Assembly: GCF_029867415.1 (NCBI RefSeq)
Contig: NC_081184.1
Coordinates: 107,865,692-107,929,691 of the forward strand
DNA length: 64,000 nt
DNA from: Vicia villosa
Taxonomy: Eukaryota; Streptophyta; Magnoliopsida; Fabales; Fabaceae
Direction: 5' to 3'
Positions 33,112 to 44,411 of the stretch are shown here, one piece after another. A model generated the notes under the pieces. It ran no database searches and was not told where the DNA came from. It was given only the letters and a program-made list of their open reading frames with translations. Each line of letters begins with the position of its first letter. Position 1 is the stretch's first letter. The position numbers and the translations under genes were made by a program.

Positions 33112-35938
33112 ATGTCGGTGAATTTGAATTCAAGAGGGAGATCAGGAACCACTACCAGAGAAACCAGTCCAGAGAGAACCAAAGTTTGGATCGAACCAAA
33201 ACCCAAAACGACCAGAAAAGTTTCCGTCGTTTACTACCTCTCCCGTAACGGCCAACTCCAACACCCTCACTTCATGGAAGTTCCTCTCTCTTCACCTCAC
33301 GGACTCTATCTCAAAGGTACGTTGTTATTGGCTAATTAATTTTAAGAAGTTTTTAAGTCTCTTTTTCTTTAATATTTACATTATTATTAACTCTGTTACA
33401 GATGTAATCATTCGCTTGAACTTGCTCCGTGGGAAAGCCATGGCTACTATGTACTCATGGTCATCTAAACGGTACCGTTTTTCAAACAAACTAATCTTAA
33501 ATTCAAATTCCTATAGTTACTATTGTCATTTGAAGTTAACGGTGGAGTTTGAAAATTATATATATTTCAGGAGTTATAAAAACGGTTTCGTTTGGCATGA
33601 TTTATCGGAGAATGATTTCATATATCCAACGCAAGGTCAAGACTACATTCTCAAAGGATCTGAGATTCTCGATCATGTTGCTTCAACCACTCAAACGCCG
33701 TTTGAGGAAGAATCTGATTCTCCGGTGGTGATTACGCGGCGGCGCAACCAGTCGTGGAGTTCGATTGATTTAAATGAGTATCGAGTTTATAAGTCTGAAT
33801 CGTTGGGTGACTCAGTTGGAAACATTGCCGCGGATGCGTCGACTCAGACGGAGGAGAAACGGAGGCGGAGAAGAGTTGTGAGAGAGAAGGAAGATGAAGA
33901 TGAAGATGAGAAAGAGAAGAATGAAATTGAAAATGAAGAAGTTGAAACGGTCCCACACGTTGAATGTAATGAAAATCAGAGTACGGAGCTGAGTAGGGAA
34001 GAGATCTCGCCTCCACCGTCGGATTCGAGTCCGGAAACACTGGGAACACTTATGAAGGTAGATGGACGGCTGGGATTACGAACTGAGGTTATTGCGAAGG
34101 AGAATCCGACGGTTGAGAGCTGTCCTAGTGGAAGGATGAAAGCTTCGTCGGTACTCTTGCAATTGTTATCGTGTGGTGCGGTTTCTTTGAAGGAGAGTAT
34201 GAGTAAAGATCAAGGGTTCTCATTGCTCGGGCACTACAAGTCTAGATTACCCCGCGGAGCAGGGAATCATAACAATGAGGGTAAAGAAGTAGGGACATTG
34301 ATGGAAATTCCTGAATTGAGCAGGGTGAGATTGGAAGATAAAGAGTATTTTAGTGGAAGCTTGATTGAAACCAAAAAAGTGGAAACTCCTCTTGCATTCA
34401 AAAGGTCCTCTTCTTACAATGCTGATAGGTACGTATCATAATGGCTTTGACAATAACTTTTTTTTATTTTTTATCTTGTAAGTCAATTGCTGAAATTTCA
34501 CTTTAAAGGGATATCGAGGGTTTGATTCCGCGACTTCGCCTTTGTATCTGATATCTCTTCAGAACTGAATGTGCGGAGTTGTATTAAATTAATTAATTAA
34601 ATGGTTATACATGTGATGCACATCGTTATACTGGACTTGATGGAATAAAGTTTGTGCTGTCTAGTAATTAGCAACATTGGAAACTGTAGACATTGACATT
34701 CACATCATACTAGTAGTTTCAATTAAGCTGCATTGGTTCAATTAAATTAGTGGTTAATTTAAGTATCTTGAGATTGAAGATCATATAAAATAATGTTGTT
34801 GGAGTTGAATATAATACAATATAAATATTCTATATAATGTAGGTCAGATTATAGGTTAAAAATGATCATGTTACTATTACCGTATATAGTACTACTAATA
34901 TAGTTTTGTGGGTCAGATTAGGATGATACTCTAAATCTCTAATCTCTGCTGGTTTAATGTAATCTTTTGTAAAGTTTAGTTAATGTTTAATTCTATTATT
35001 AGGATTCAGTCTCTAGATTCAAACTCTAGTTCTCTGGAATGATTTGTCTAATAATTGAGATATATTTAGAAAAGTTGAAAATTTTATGATAGATGATTGT
35101 AAAATAATTCAGTGACATTTAGTTCATTTTTAGAAAGACATACAAACATACTGCCCTATAAAAGACATTCCGAAGTGGTCCTAATTTAGAACATTATAAG
35201 TTATTCTATAAACAATTCTCTGAAGTAAACTACAAATCTAATGGCTCATGGGTTATGTTATTTTGGCTCATGGGTTATGTTATTTTAGTGTTAGTGTATT
35301 ATACATAAACTTGGTTTGCCATTGAATCTGAAATTCGTTACATCTTGGACCCCAATATGAATTATGAATCTGAAGTTGTATACCTTTTTATTTAGTTAAT
35401 GTAATTATTGATTTCTCTAGCCTTTTACTCTGGGTCCCAGATAGTTGTCAGTTTCTGTGTATGGGGTCCAATTGAAAGCATCCAAAGAGTTTCATTCATT
35501 TTCAATAGATTAATAACTTGCCAATTTGCATCCCTAAATAAGTGGGAAGTGGATGAATAAAAAAAGGAATTTTGGTCGGGTCCAATGAGTACTTCAAATC
35601 TTCAATCAATAGTACATTTGATTACAGATATTTCATTATAGACTTTTGTTCTGATTGCCTTTTATATTGAATCAATCATGCACTTCCAATTTTTCATGTT
35701 ATATTAAAACTAGAATTGTTTGATATTATGGCTAAAGTCTAAACTCTAAAGTTTTGATTCTGTGTCTGCTTGCAGTGGTTCCCGGTTGCAAATCACGGAG
35801 CATGAAGAAGATACGGTGCGGGCAAAGTGCATACCAAGGAAATCCAAGACACTAGCAACAAAGAAAGAAGAGGGTGCTTCAAGTTCCATGGATAGAACTA
35901 GCCGTAGCCAACATGGAAGCAAAAGATTTGAGGGATAA
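33112..35938 (+). CDS. SOK: SOSEKI-family (DUF966) cell-polarity protein, four exons
   Basis: Exons 33112-33316, 33402-33471, 33571-34428 and 35776-35938 join in frame to 431 codons. All three introns are GT-AG, the last 1.35 kb. Residues about 36-126 form the DIX-like SOSEKI domain: VVYYLSRNGQLQHPHF, then HGLYLKDVIIRLNLLRG, SWSSKRSYKNGFVWHDLS and YILKGSEILD. In land plants this domain polymerises and places the protein at cell edges to mark polarity. A basic then very acidic linker (about 187-225) precedes the conserved block CPSGRMKASSVLLQLLSCG (about 275-293), LGHYKSRLPRG (about 311-321) and the C-terminal CIPRKSK. The Cys in LLSCG is kept. The start ATG at 33112 follows an AAAA context and gives the usual N-terminus. 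AATAAA near 35980 is a possible poly(A) signal. The antisense frame at 33732-34049 is a shadow. This is the only intact host gene seen. Confidence 0.95.
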
Positions 35939-36530
35939 GAAACTAAAAGAAGAGCTAAAAGAAGTTAAATTAGTGATGTATAATAAATAGGGTAAGTACT
36001 AATTTGAAAGTCACATGCACAATATAGCCCAATGGACAGATACGTTAAGCAAGGATTAGCAATGTGATTAAAATACTAGTAGTTTGTTGTAGATCTTGTC
36101 CACTGTGATCTTTATGTTTTGGCCAAAAGACAATGCTTGTAACGGATGTTTTCTGTTTCTGGCTTTTTGTGTGATGGTGATAATTGCTTTTTATTTATTT
36201 TTTAAAATTATTAACTGAAGTATTTAGTAACAATCAAATATGTTGACCATGGTTAGATGTGATCTGTTAATTGCTTTTTTAATTTATAAGTATACTTTCT
36301 CATTGATCTGTATTCTGTAAAATTTCTCACAAAGAACAATTGGTACCTAACACCGTTAGCAATATCATAATTTCTGTAGTTTGACAGGGTTTTACCGGTG
36401 TCCTTCAAATAATTTAGATTGCTTGCAACCTACGTTTTTAATCTTCAAAAAGATATGTCTACATTTTAAGAAAAGAAATGATTGCAAAATCTGCACATTT
36501 ATATTTACCAATGGATGACAACACAATATC
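35939..36530. other. 3' region of SOSEKI and spacer
   Basis: Contains the probable 3' untranslated region (ATAATAAATAG near 35979) and AT-rich spacer. Nothing else supported. Confidence 0.5.
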
Positions 36531-36611
36531 TTAATGTGATCAATTAACTGGCATTGCCTAGACTAGGATATCATGAGTAACTCTGGTCAGCACCAGTAGT
36601 GGTGATTCATT
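36531..36611. repeat. 81 bp direct duplication, left copy
   Basis: TTAATGTGATCAATTAACTG to GTGGTGATTCATT is repeated at 37299-37381 with a 2 bp insertion (CTGTGGCAT). The right copy begins exactly at the TTA target on the far side of the MITE. Confidence 0.9.
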
Positions 36612-36617
36612 ATCTTA

Positions 36618-37298
36618 GACCATGTGCAATGGTGTGTTTAATTGAATTCAATATGGCAAAATCATGTGCAATGGTGTGTTTAGAGTAGTGTTGAGTGTGT
36701 GTTGGAGGAGAGAGATGTTGAGAAAACTCAACACCATGTACAGTGATGCAGGGGCTGACGTGGCTGGTCTTGATTGGCTGGCCAGATTTTTATCCATTTA
36801 ATATTTTGAACTCAATTATTTCGTTGCAAATTATTTTTTTTTTAATTTTTTTTTTTTTACCAAAATTCATGATTTTTTTTTCTCTATAAATAGAGACTTG
36901 GTTCATTTGATTTGGACACACACAAAAAAACCAAGTTTTTCACTATCTTTCTCTATTATTAGTATTTTTTTGAAGTTAAGTGTCTTTTGTATCGTATCCA
37001 ATTATTTAAATAAATTTTGTTTTTATCACAAAAAATTAAAAATAAATTATTAAGTATTTATTATTTTAATTTAATTTTAATCGATAATTGTAATTTTATG
37101 TAATCATAAAAATAAAAATAAAATTTAAATAAGAATATGAAAATAAAAAGTGGTGGGGTAGGGTGTTGAGTGAAAAACCATTGGAGAGGGTAAAAGTTGA
37201 ATGGGTGTTGAGTTATTAGGTGAAAGAAAGAGAAAATGATGTGGAGTGTTGGGAGTTGAAAAAGTGGATGTTGAGTGTTGAAACCATTGTAGATGGTC
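36618..37298. mobile_element. PIF/Harbinger-type non-autonomous element, 681 bp
   Basis: Ends read GACCATGTGCAATGG and, inverted, GACCATCTACAATGG. TTA precedes (36615-36617) and follows (37299-37301). Near the left end CATGTGCAATGGTGTGTTTA occurs twice, so the terminus is partly duplicated. The interior is AT-rich and non-coding. The 87-codon minus frame at 37061-37324 is not credible. Confidence 0.85.
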
Positions 37299-37381
37299 TT
37301 AATGTGATCAATTAACTGTGGCATTGCCTAGACTAGGATATCATGAGTAACTCTGGTCAGCACCAGTAGTGGTGATTCATT
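37299..37381. repeat. 83 bp direct duplication, right copy
   Basis: Near-identical to 36531-36611. Because the left copy also starts at TTA and is followed by ATCTTA, the simplest reading is a tandem duplication with the MITE inserted at the junction. Confidence 0.9.
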
Positions 37382-37607
37382 TAGTTGGGCTGAACCACTA
37401 CTCAACTGGCCATTTGAAATGAATGCAATCATATCCAAATTAGAATAGTAGAAGTCCCCCAATTGTTGTGGTGTAATTGATGTTTTGCTCATCATGACAT
37501 GCTTTTATACATGCCATGAAGGTTGAGCCTTCCATTATTGTGAGGTTTGATCATGACAAGAGTCACAGTATGGACTTGCAACTCGTATATACAGTATAAA
37601 AACACAC

Positions 37608-37787
37608 GAGTAAGGATCCACTCCATTTCTTACCCTCCATTTCTTTTCCATTACTATAGTTTTATGTGCATAAAGTTAAATAATTAATAAATATGTGTCA
37701 CATGTCTTCGAAATACGTGTAATATACACAAAAAACTATGGTAATGGAAAAGAAATGGAGTGTAAGAAATGGAGTGGATCCTTACTC
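37608..37787. mobile_element. Mutator-type MITE, 180 bp
   Basis: Terminal inverted repeats of about 55 bp start GAGTAAGGATCCACTCCATT on both strands. AAAACACAC flanks both sides (37599-37607 and 37788-37796), a perfect 9 bp target duplication as made by Mutator-like transposases. Confidence 0.93.
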
Positions 37788-37796
37788 AAAACACAC

Positions 37797-38508
37797 GCAT
37801 CATAAAAATAAAATAAGTGCCTAGTCATAACTCTAAAAAAAAGGTCTGGATCCTTAGGACAAGTTTTCAAAACTAAGTAGTATAAAAGGTTCAACAAAAA
37901 TTGAACACTCCCTCTTTTTCAAAATGAATGTCGTTTAATATTTTTGTAACAAAAATTGAATATTCCCTCCATTTTTTAGTGATTGAAAGATCACACGCCA
38001 TTGTTAGTGTGAAAAAGTAGAATGAGCATGATCTGAGAATGAACTTGAGGCTTGGGAAAGTTTTACCGAGGCCCCACGGTGGGTGCCAAACATTCCTGCA
38101 AAACAATTTTGATTACCTCCCGGAAGCAAATCCGATGAGGTCACAAAGGAGTTTGAGGTATCTTCCTCCTCCGCACAAGCCTCAGAGGAAAATATTGGTG
38201 GATTGGAGGATTTTGGTGGCACGGTTGTGAAATGCGTGCCCCCAAGAATTGTGTCTTACTTATCCCTCTGTCGGGAGCCCCTTTTTATAGTGAAGTTCAT
38301 GGTCTAATGACCATTAATCAGCTTCGTAACGTTCGTAAATGTCCATAAGTGCTTGAAACGTCTTCATTTAACCATGTGCAACCGACTCCATCAATGACTT
38401 GTAACGTCTTATGATCGTCGATCCCTTTGCTCCAGGCTGCCATCCCGGCTTCCGACTTCATTAAGGTTTCAGCAGCAGCTCGCCAACTACTACTACTCCT
38501 TACCACTA
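37797..38508. other. Degenerate repeat, no gene
   Basis: Several words (ACCGAGGCCCCACGGTGGG, and CCCCTTTTTATAGTGAAG as a possible core promoter) suggest an old LTR fragment, but no ends or coding domains were found. Frames of 60-90 codons on both strands (37891-38578) have no domain content. Confidence 0.4.
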
Positions 38509-38760
38509 TGTTGCACCCCAAAATTTGCCCTCTTATTTTTTGGTACAAGTTACGGTAGACGTTTATTTCGTCGTTCAAAAATCAAAAGAAAATAATAAAG
38601 AGTTTCCTTTGTTTCGAGACAGTTTGGTGTGAAAGTCTGTTTTTACGGTGCAAGTGCAAAATTCGTAACTTTCGACTGAAAGGTCGTATGGGCTTGGTTC
38701 TCGCTTAGCCCAAACCGTTTCGGCATTCTCTGCATCTTTCGTGTTAAGGATAGAAGTCAA
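38509..38760 (+). mobile_element. Ogre-type LTR, first piece
   Basis: Begins TGTTGCACCCCAAAATTTGC, a start seen in legume Ogre-type LTRs. It stops at GTCAA (38756-38760), the target duplication of the copia element, and resumes at 48342. Confidence 0.65.
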
Positions 38761-39975
38761 TGAAGGATAGAAAAACACTTAGAAAGGGGGGGTTTGAATA
38801 AGTGTAGTCTTAAAAACTTGAACGATAAAAACAAATTGCACAGTTATTTTTATCCTGGTTCGTTGTTAACTAAACTACTCCAGTCCACCCCCACGGAGTA
38901 TTTACCTCACCTGAGGATTTAATCAACTAATCGCAACAGATTACAATGGTTTTCCACTTAGCCCACGACTAAGTCTTCTAGAGTATCCTGATCACAACCT
39001 GATCACTCTAGGAACAAATGCTTAGACACAAGCTAAAACTTTCTTAGAGAATCCTGACCACCACGTGATCACTCTAATTACAACTGCTTAGACACAAGCT
39101 AAGACTTCCTAGAGTATCCTGATCAACACTTGATCACTCTAGTTACTTACAAATTAATGTAATCAAATCTAAGAGTATTACAAATGCTTCTGAAAAGCTA
39201 TAATCACAACAGTGATATTTCTCTTAAACGTTTAAGCTTAATCTCACTAATATATTACAACAGCAATGTAGTGAGCTTTGATGAAGATGAAGTTTCTGAG
39301 CTTTGAGTTGAACAGCGTTTCAGCAAGTTTTTCAGAATAAGTTCGTTCAGAATTCTTAACCTTGCTTCTCATCAGAACTTCATATTTATAGGCACTTGAG
39401 AAGATGACCGTTGGGAGCATTTAATGCTTTGCGTATTCCGTACAGCATTGCATTTAATGTTTCACGCTTTTGTCAACTACCTCGAGCCTTGTTCACGCTG
39501 TGTCTACTGACGTTGCCTTTAATAGCTTCCAACGTTCCTTTTGTCAGTCAGCGTAGCCTGTCACCTGTACTTTCTTCTGATCTGATGTTTGTGTATACAA
39601 CGTTTGAATATCATCAGAGTCAAACAGCTTGGTGCGTAGCATCTTCTTGTCTTCTGACCTTGAAGTGCTTCTGAGCGTGATACCATGAGAACTTCAGTGC
39701 TTCTGCTTCTGATCTCAAGTTCTTCTGATGCTTCCATAGACCCATGTTCTGATTCTGCCTTGACCATCTTCTGATGTCTTGCCAGACCATGTTCTGATGT
39801 TGCATGCTGAACCTTCTGAGACAAAGCTTCTGAGCGCTGATTTGTGCATACTCTTTATATATTTCTTGAAAGGGAAATTGGAATGTATTAGAGTACCACA
39901 TTATCTCACACAAAATTCATATCCTTGTTATCATCAAAACTAAGAATATTGATCAGAACAAATCTTGTTCTAACA
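38761..39975 (-). repeat. 3' LTR of the Sirevirus
   Basis: Plus-strand ends are TGAAGGATAG and GTTCTAACA. It contains a run of 7 G where the other LTR has 14. Many CTTCTGA/TCAGAAG words occur in both orientations, typical of this LTR family. Short frames at 39411-39913 are repeated in the other LTR and are not genes. Confidence 0.93.
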
Positions 39976-39977
39976 AT

Positions 39978-40145
39978 CTCCCCCTTTTTGATGATGACAA
40001 AAACATATATAAATGATATGAATTTGCGATCAGAAAGAGCAGACGGCTAAAGACAATTTACACAGCTATAGCATAAGCATGTGAGTATGTCTCCCCCTGA
40101 GATTAACAATCTCCCCCTGAGATGAATAATCTCCCCCTGAAATTA
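39978..40145 (-). other. Purine tracts next to the Sirevirus 3' LTR
   Basis: The primary tract is minus-strand AAAAAGGGGGAGAT directly before the TGTTAG start of the LTR (39976-39990). Three more copies of TCTCCCCCTGA-type sequence lie at about 40090, 40110 and 40130, exactly 20 bp apart. Another CTCCCCCTTTTT lies at about 40905. Repeated tracts are typical of Sireviruses. Confidence 0.85.
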
Positions 40146-40211
40146 ATACTAGAAGAATTTTATAAATAAAAGACTTCCCTGAGTATTTCAGTAGAGACGT
40201 TCACGGTGCTT

Positions 40212-40487
40212 GATCTTCAGAACATTCATGACTTCTGATTTCTGTTTCCATAGGACAGCTTCAGAACATTGAATTTCTTTAGATCCTCAGAACATTCACA
40301 GCTTCTGATTCCTGCTTCCATCGGACAGCTTCAGAACTTGAATTTCTTTGATCTTCAGAACATTCACAGCTTCTGACTTCTGCTTCCATCGGACAGCTTC
40401 AGAACTTGAATTTCTTTAGATCTTCAGAACATCCACAGCTTCTGATTCTTGCTTCCATTTGGACAGCTTCAGAGCTTGAATTTCTTC
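40212..40487 (-). repeat. About 69 bp tandem repeat, four copies
   Basis: Each unit reads GATCTTCAGAACATTCACAG, then TGCTTCCATCGGACAGCTTC, then AGAACTTGAATTTCTT. Copies differ by a few bases. The array lies in the untranslated region between the env-like frame and the 3' LTR. Confidence 0.88.
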
Positions 40488-41092
40488 TTTCATCACTTCA
40501 TGCTAGAATGTATCAGAACATTGTTGAATGAACCAGAGCATCATCAGAGCATCTCTTCATCCTGAAATGTTACATAACAAAACTAAACGACAAAAGTCAG
40601 CATGAATGAGTCAGAACATAGAATATGTTTCAGAACACATAATATGTATCAGAGCCATATAGAATGTATCGGAACAAATAGACATAATGTTTTAGATCAT
40701 ATTCTATCATCAGCGCTTCTGATTCTGAAGCTTCATAGCACTCAGCTTGCTTCAAGAATCCAAGAGCTTGATTCATCTTTTTGCTTCTTATGTTGATCTT
40801 TAAAGAGAATCTTCAATTCCTGCAACAACACAACTTAAAGCGTAGAACTTTGCAAGTTCTGTTAGTAAAGCAACTGATTAACTCAAATCATTTATCACAT
40901 ATTTCTCCCCCTTTTTGTCATATCATCAAAAACATAAAAGATTCAGATAAAAACAAAAAGAAACACACGGAAGAAAAGGATGATTTTCATTGAAGTTCAA
41001 ACAGACAAGTACAGAAGTACACGAAGAGAAGGAAGACCAGATGCACAAAAACAGATGCAGCAAAAGCAAAAACAAAACAACTAAGACTCAAT

Positions 41093-43888
41093 CTAAGATG
41101 ACCCTAGCTTTGATAAGATCTTGGCCAGCATCTCTTGAACCCCATTGTTGTGCTCATTCTGCTTCTCTATGAAAGCTCTAAACTCAGCATTGACTAAGCA
41201 TTGCTCATCCTGGTTCTTCTGAAGAACTTCCAGAGTCCTTGCAAGACGGGAAGGTTCATCAGAAGAAGCTTCACAGCTTCTATCCAACGGGATGGCATTG
41301 TGATCTGTAGCTTCCATTGATAGATCATTTACAGGGATTTCCTCAACAGGAATTGATTCAGCAACATGATCTTCTACATCTGCTGCTTGCATAGAAGCAT
41401 CTTCATATTCTGCAGCTGGAATCTCAGAATCTCCATTCTCAAGTGCCCGAAGAATGGCAACTAGATTCCTGGGGGCAGAAGGACCTTCAACTTCTGGTGG
41501 GTCAACAACTTCGGGAATGACCAAGCTTGGGTCTTTCTTAGAAGGGTTTTCCCTCAAAAAGTCAAAGAGAGTCTTGAAATCTCCGATCAGAACAGGATAT
41601 TGAGGTATCCAGACCACAATCTCCCTGCAAGGGTTAGCTTCCAATGTAGCAGCCAGTCTTGCTTCTTCTAATTCATCCACAAACTGCTTCTCTTCCAGGG
41701 TATATCTCCCTCCGAGACGAGCAAACCAGAAATCTTCATAACTTCTCAGAATTCCACGAGGCCGTGGAGCAGCTTCTACACAGGCTTCCTGAAGTTCTAA
41801 AAACAGAGCATTTGATTCTCTGCGTAAGATCCTCCAGAACTTCCTCATAGCGACGTCATTCAAGCCAGAACTTTCAGCAATTCTGAGGGTATCAAAGATA
41901 CTTCTGAGATTCCTCTTTACCTTTTCAAAAGTTACACCAATAGGGTAGACAAGGCGGGATTTTATTTTGGTTTTTGAAAAGGCAGGGTTGGGGATGAAAT
42001 ACGGTTGAGGTTCTCTATCCAACCTATAAGAAGATTTTGCTTCATTATCGGACTCTAACACAGCCAGTTCAGCTTTAGGACGAGGCTTTGGAGTGTAATT
42101 GCAGTCACGGAGCAGTTGCTCATGAGATGCAGAGGTTGGAAGATCAGAACCACTATGGTTGTTTTGAGAGGTGGAAGGAATGTGTTCAAAGTTGGCATGA
42201 GGAGGAGGTTAAGAGATGGAGATATTTGAGTGAGGTGGAAAGAGAGTTTGAAGAGGTGGTATATCCAAGATAGGATTGATGGTGGGTGGAGAAGAAGGAA
42301 TGGTTACAGGAGAAGACGGAGGTGTAAGAACATGGACAGTTATAGGTGATTCTGATGTGGCTTTTTCTGGTTCAGGGATAGGGGCAACCGCTATTGGTGC
42401 AACTTCTGAAATACCAGCAGGAGTAGAATCAGGTTCAGAAATACATATACCTTTGGATGCTTTCTGAAGAGCTTTGACCACAACCTCAGTCTTCTTCTGC
42501 TTCTTACTCTTCGGCTCTTCAACAACCTTTGTTTTACCGCTAGAGATCTCTTTCCTTCTGACGCTCGCCAGAACTTCTTGTTGATTCACAGCCTCTTGAA
42601 CAACATTTTCTTCATCGGATTCTTGAAGAATCATCTTCCTTTTTCTGGTTTTCTTCTTCTCAACAACTTCAACAATCTCAGCATTGTTATTTGACTTCTT
42701 CTTCTTTTTCTCAGCTTCCTTCTTTTTCTTCTCAAAATCAACAGAAACAGCCTTAACAACCTTTGCAATGACTTCTTCTGGAATCACTTCTTTCTCAGTG
42801 GTAGCAGCAACTTTCTGAACAACCTTCACTCGATTAACAGAAGGATGATCAAACTTTCTTTTGGTCCTTTCTTCCTTCTTGCGATTTACTTTAATTGGAG
42901 CACCTTTCTCTTGATCTTTAAGACTTTTATCCTCTTTTTGTGACTTCAGATACCTAGTTCTGACTTCTGGTACCTCACTATTGAAGAAGGTTTCAAATTC
43001 AGCTAGAACTGGTTCTCTTCTGATTCTTGTTCCAGCAAGAGGTTGGGGAGTCTTAATGATAGCCTTAATCACTTTCATCTTCTTTAAAGTGAAAGCATTC
43101 AAACAGGCCCCAGATGTGACAGCAAGATCTTTGATAATACCTTCAGTTTCCAGGTTCTCAACAATCTTGGAATGAACCAGAAGATTTGTGATAATTCTAC
43201 CAAACGGAATGATGGTACAACTTTTTTCTCTGAAGGCATTTCTGGACTCCTTCACAGCCTTCCACATATGGTTGAAGATAATGTAGATAGCATCAACCTT
43301 CTTCTTAGTGGCAATGCAATACAGAATGTATTTTTGCTCATTGTTGACGAAGTCAGAAGCATGTGTCCCTTTCCTGTGATAAAAACACCCAAGAAAAATC
43401 TTGGTCCAGATTTTGTAGAGATCTTTCATGTCCTTGACATTCTTTGTTTCATTTACGTCTGTGTAGAGAGTGGATAAAACATCTTCCCAATTTTCCCTTT
43501 GATCGATTTCAAAAGCTCCTTCAGGGTTTTTCAGATCAAACATCACCCTTAAGATGTTCTCAGTTACTACCACAAACTTTCCATGGACGAAAGACAATAT
43601 GGATTTAGGAGCGACAACTGCATGTACCCAGAATTCCTTGACAAGATCTGGGTAGACTGGTCCATAGAACTCAGCGAACAACGAAGTTCATCCTTGAAAA
43701 ATTATATCTTCTTTGAGATGAAATTGGTGTTCTTCAATGTTATCAAAATCAACCATGAGTTCACATAGAACTTCTAATTTATCCTTAGGAATGGAGCACG
43801 CAACGACTGGAGTGAGTTCCTAATTTTCTTCATCTTGAATATGGAGAGGAGTAGATGGACCAACATTTTGAGATGAAGAAGCAGCCAT
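41093..43888 (-). pseudogene. Env-like frame of the Sirevirus, three stops
   Basis: One minus-strand reading frame runs from ATG 43888 to the stop at 41093 and is broken only by TAG (43820-43822), TGA (43688-43690) and TAA (42209-42211). No frameshift is needed. The open parts are 43681-42209 (490 codons) and 42061-41093 (322 codons). The position, downstream of pol and upstream of the 3' LTR, is where SIRE-type elements carry an env-like ORF of unproven function. The N-terminal half matches the plant transposon-associated type of domain (FAEFYGPVYPDLVKEFWVHA). The middle is lysine-rich (KKKKEAEKKKKK) and looks coiled or nuclear. No signal peptide or fusion motif is visible. A membrane role is not supported by what I can see. 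Confidence 0.75.
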
Positions 43889-44411
43889 TGAAACAGAATG
43901 AACAACTAGGAAGAACAAATTCTGGGTTTTCGGTTAGGGTTTTAGAAGCGACTAAGAAGTTTTCAAAAGAGAGTATGCAAGAAGAAAGAGAGACAAGGAG
44001 CGAAAAAGATATATGAGATGATTTGAAAAGAATATATAGAGACGGATTAAAAAAAATGCAATAAGATTAGAAAATAAACAGCTACAGAATCAAGAGAAAT
44101 CAATTTACATTAAATGATAAGTGACGTTAGGTGAGAGAACGTGGTAAATGAAATGATTTAACACAGTTACCTAGGTCGGCGTCTTTTCAACTGCACGCTT
44201 TGTACTAACCGTACATACACGTGTTCACCATCAGATAATAGATGACAGCTGTATATTTCTGAATAGACTTTACGCCTACTGATTCTGATCACTACTTCTG
44301 ATTGTCATTCTTCAGGAATGATCTTGTTCTGATAGGATCATCTTTCTTCCCAAGGATCACATCTTCTGAATGAGCTGAGGCAAGTCTAGGTGATCTTCTG
44401 ATTGTTGGCTC

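Noticed and set aside
33732..34049. A minus-strand gene inside SOSEKI
   Set aside because: It is an antisense shadow of exon 3, low complexity opposite the acidic linker.
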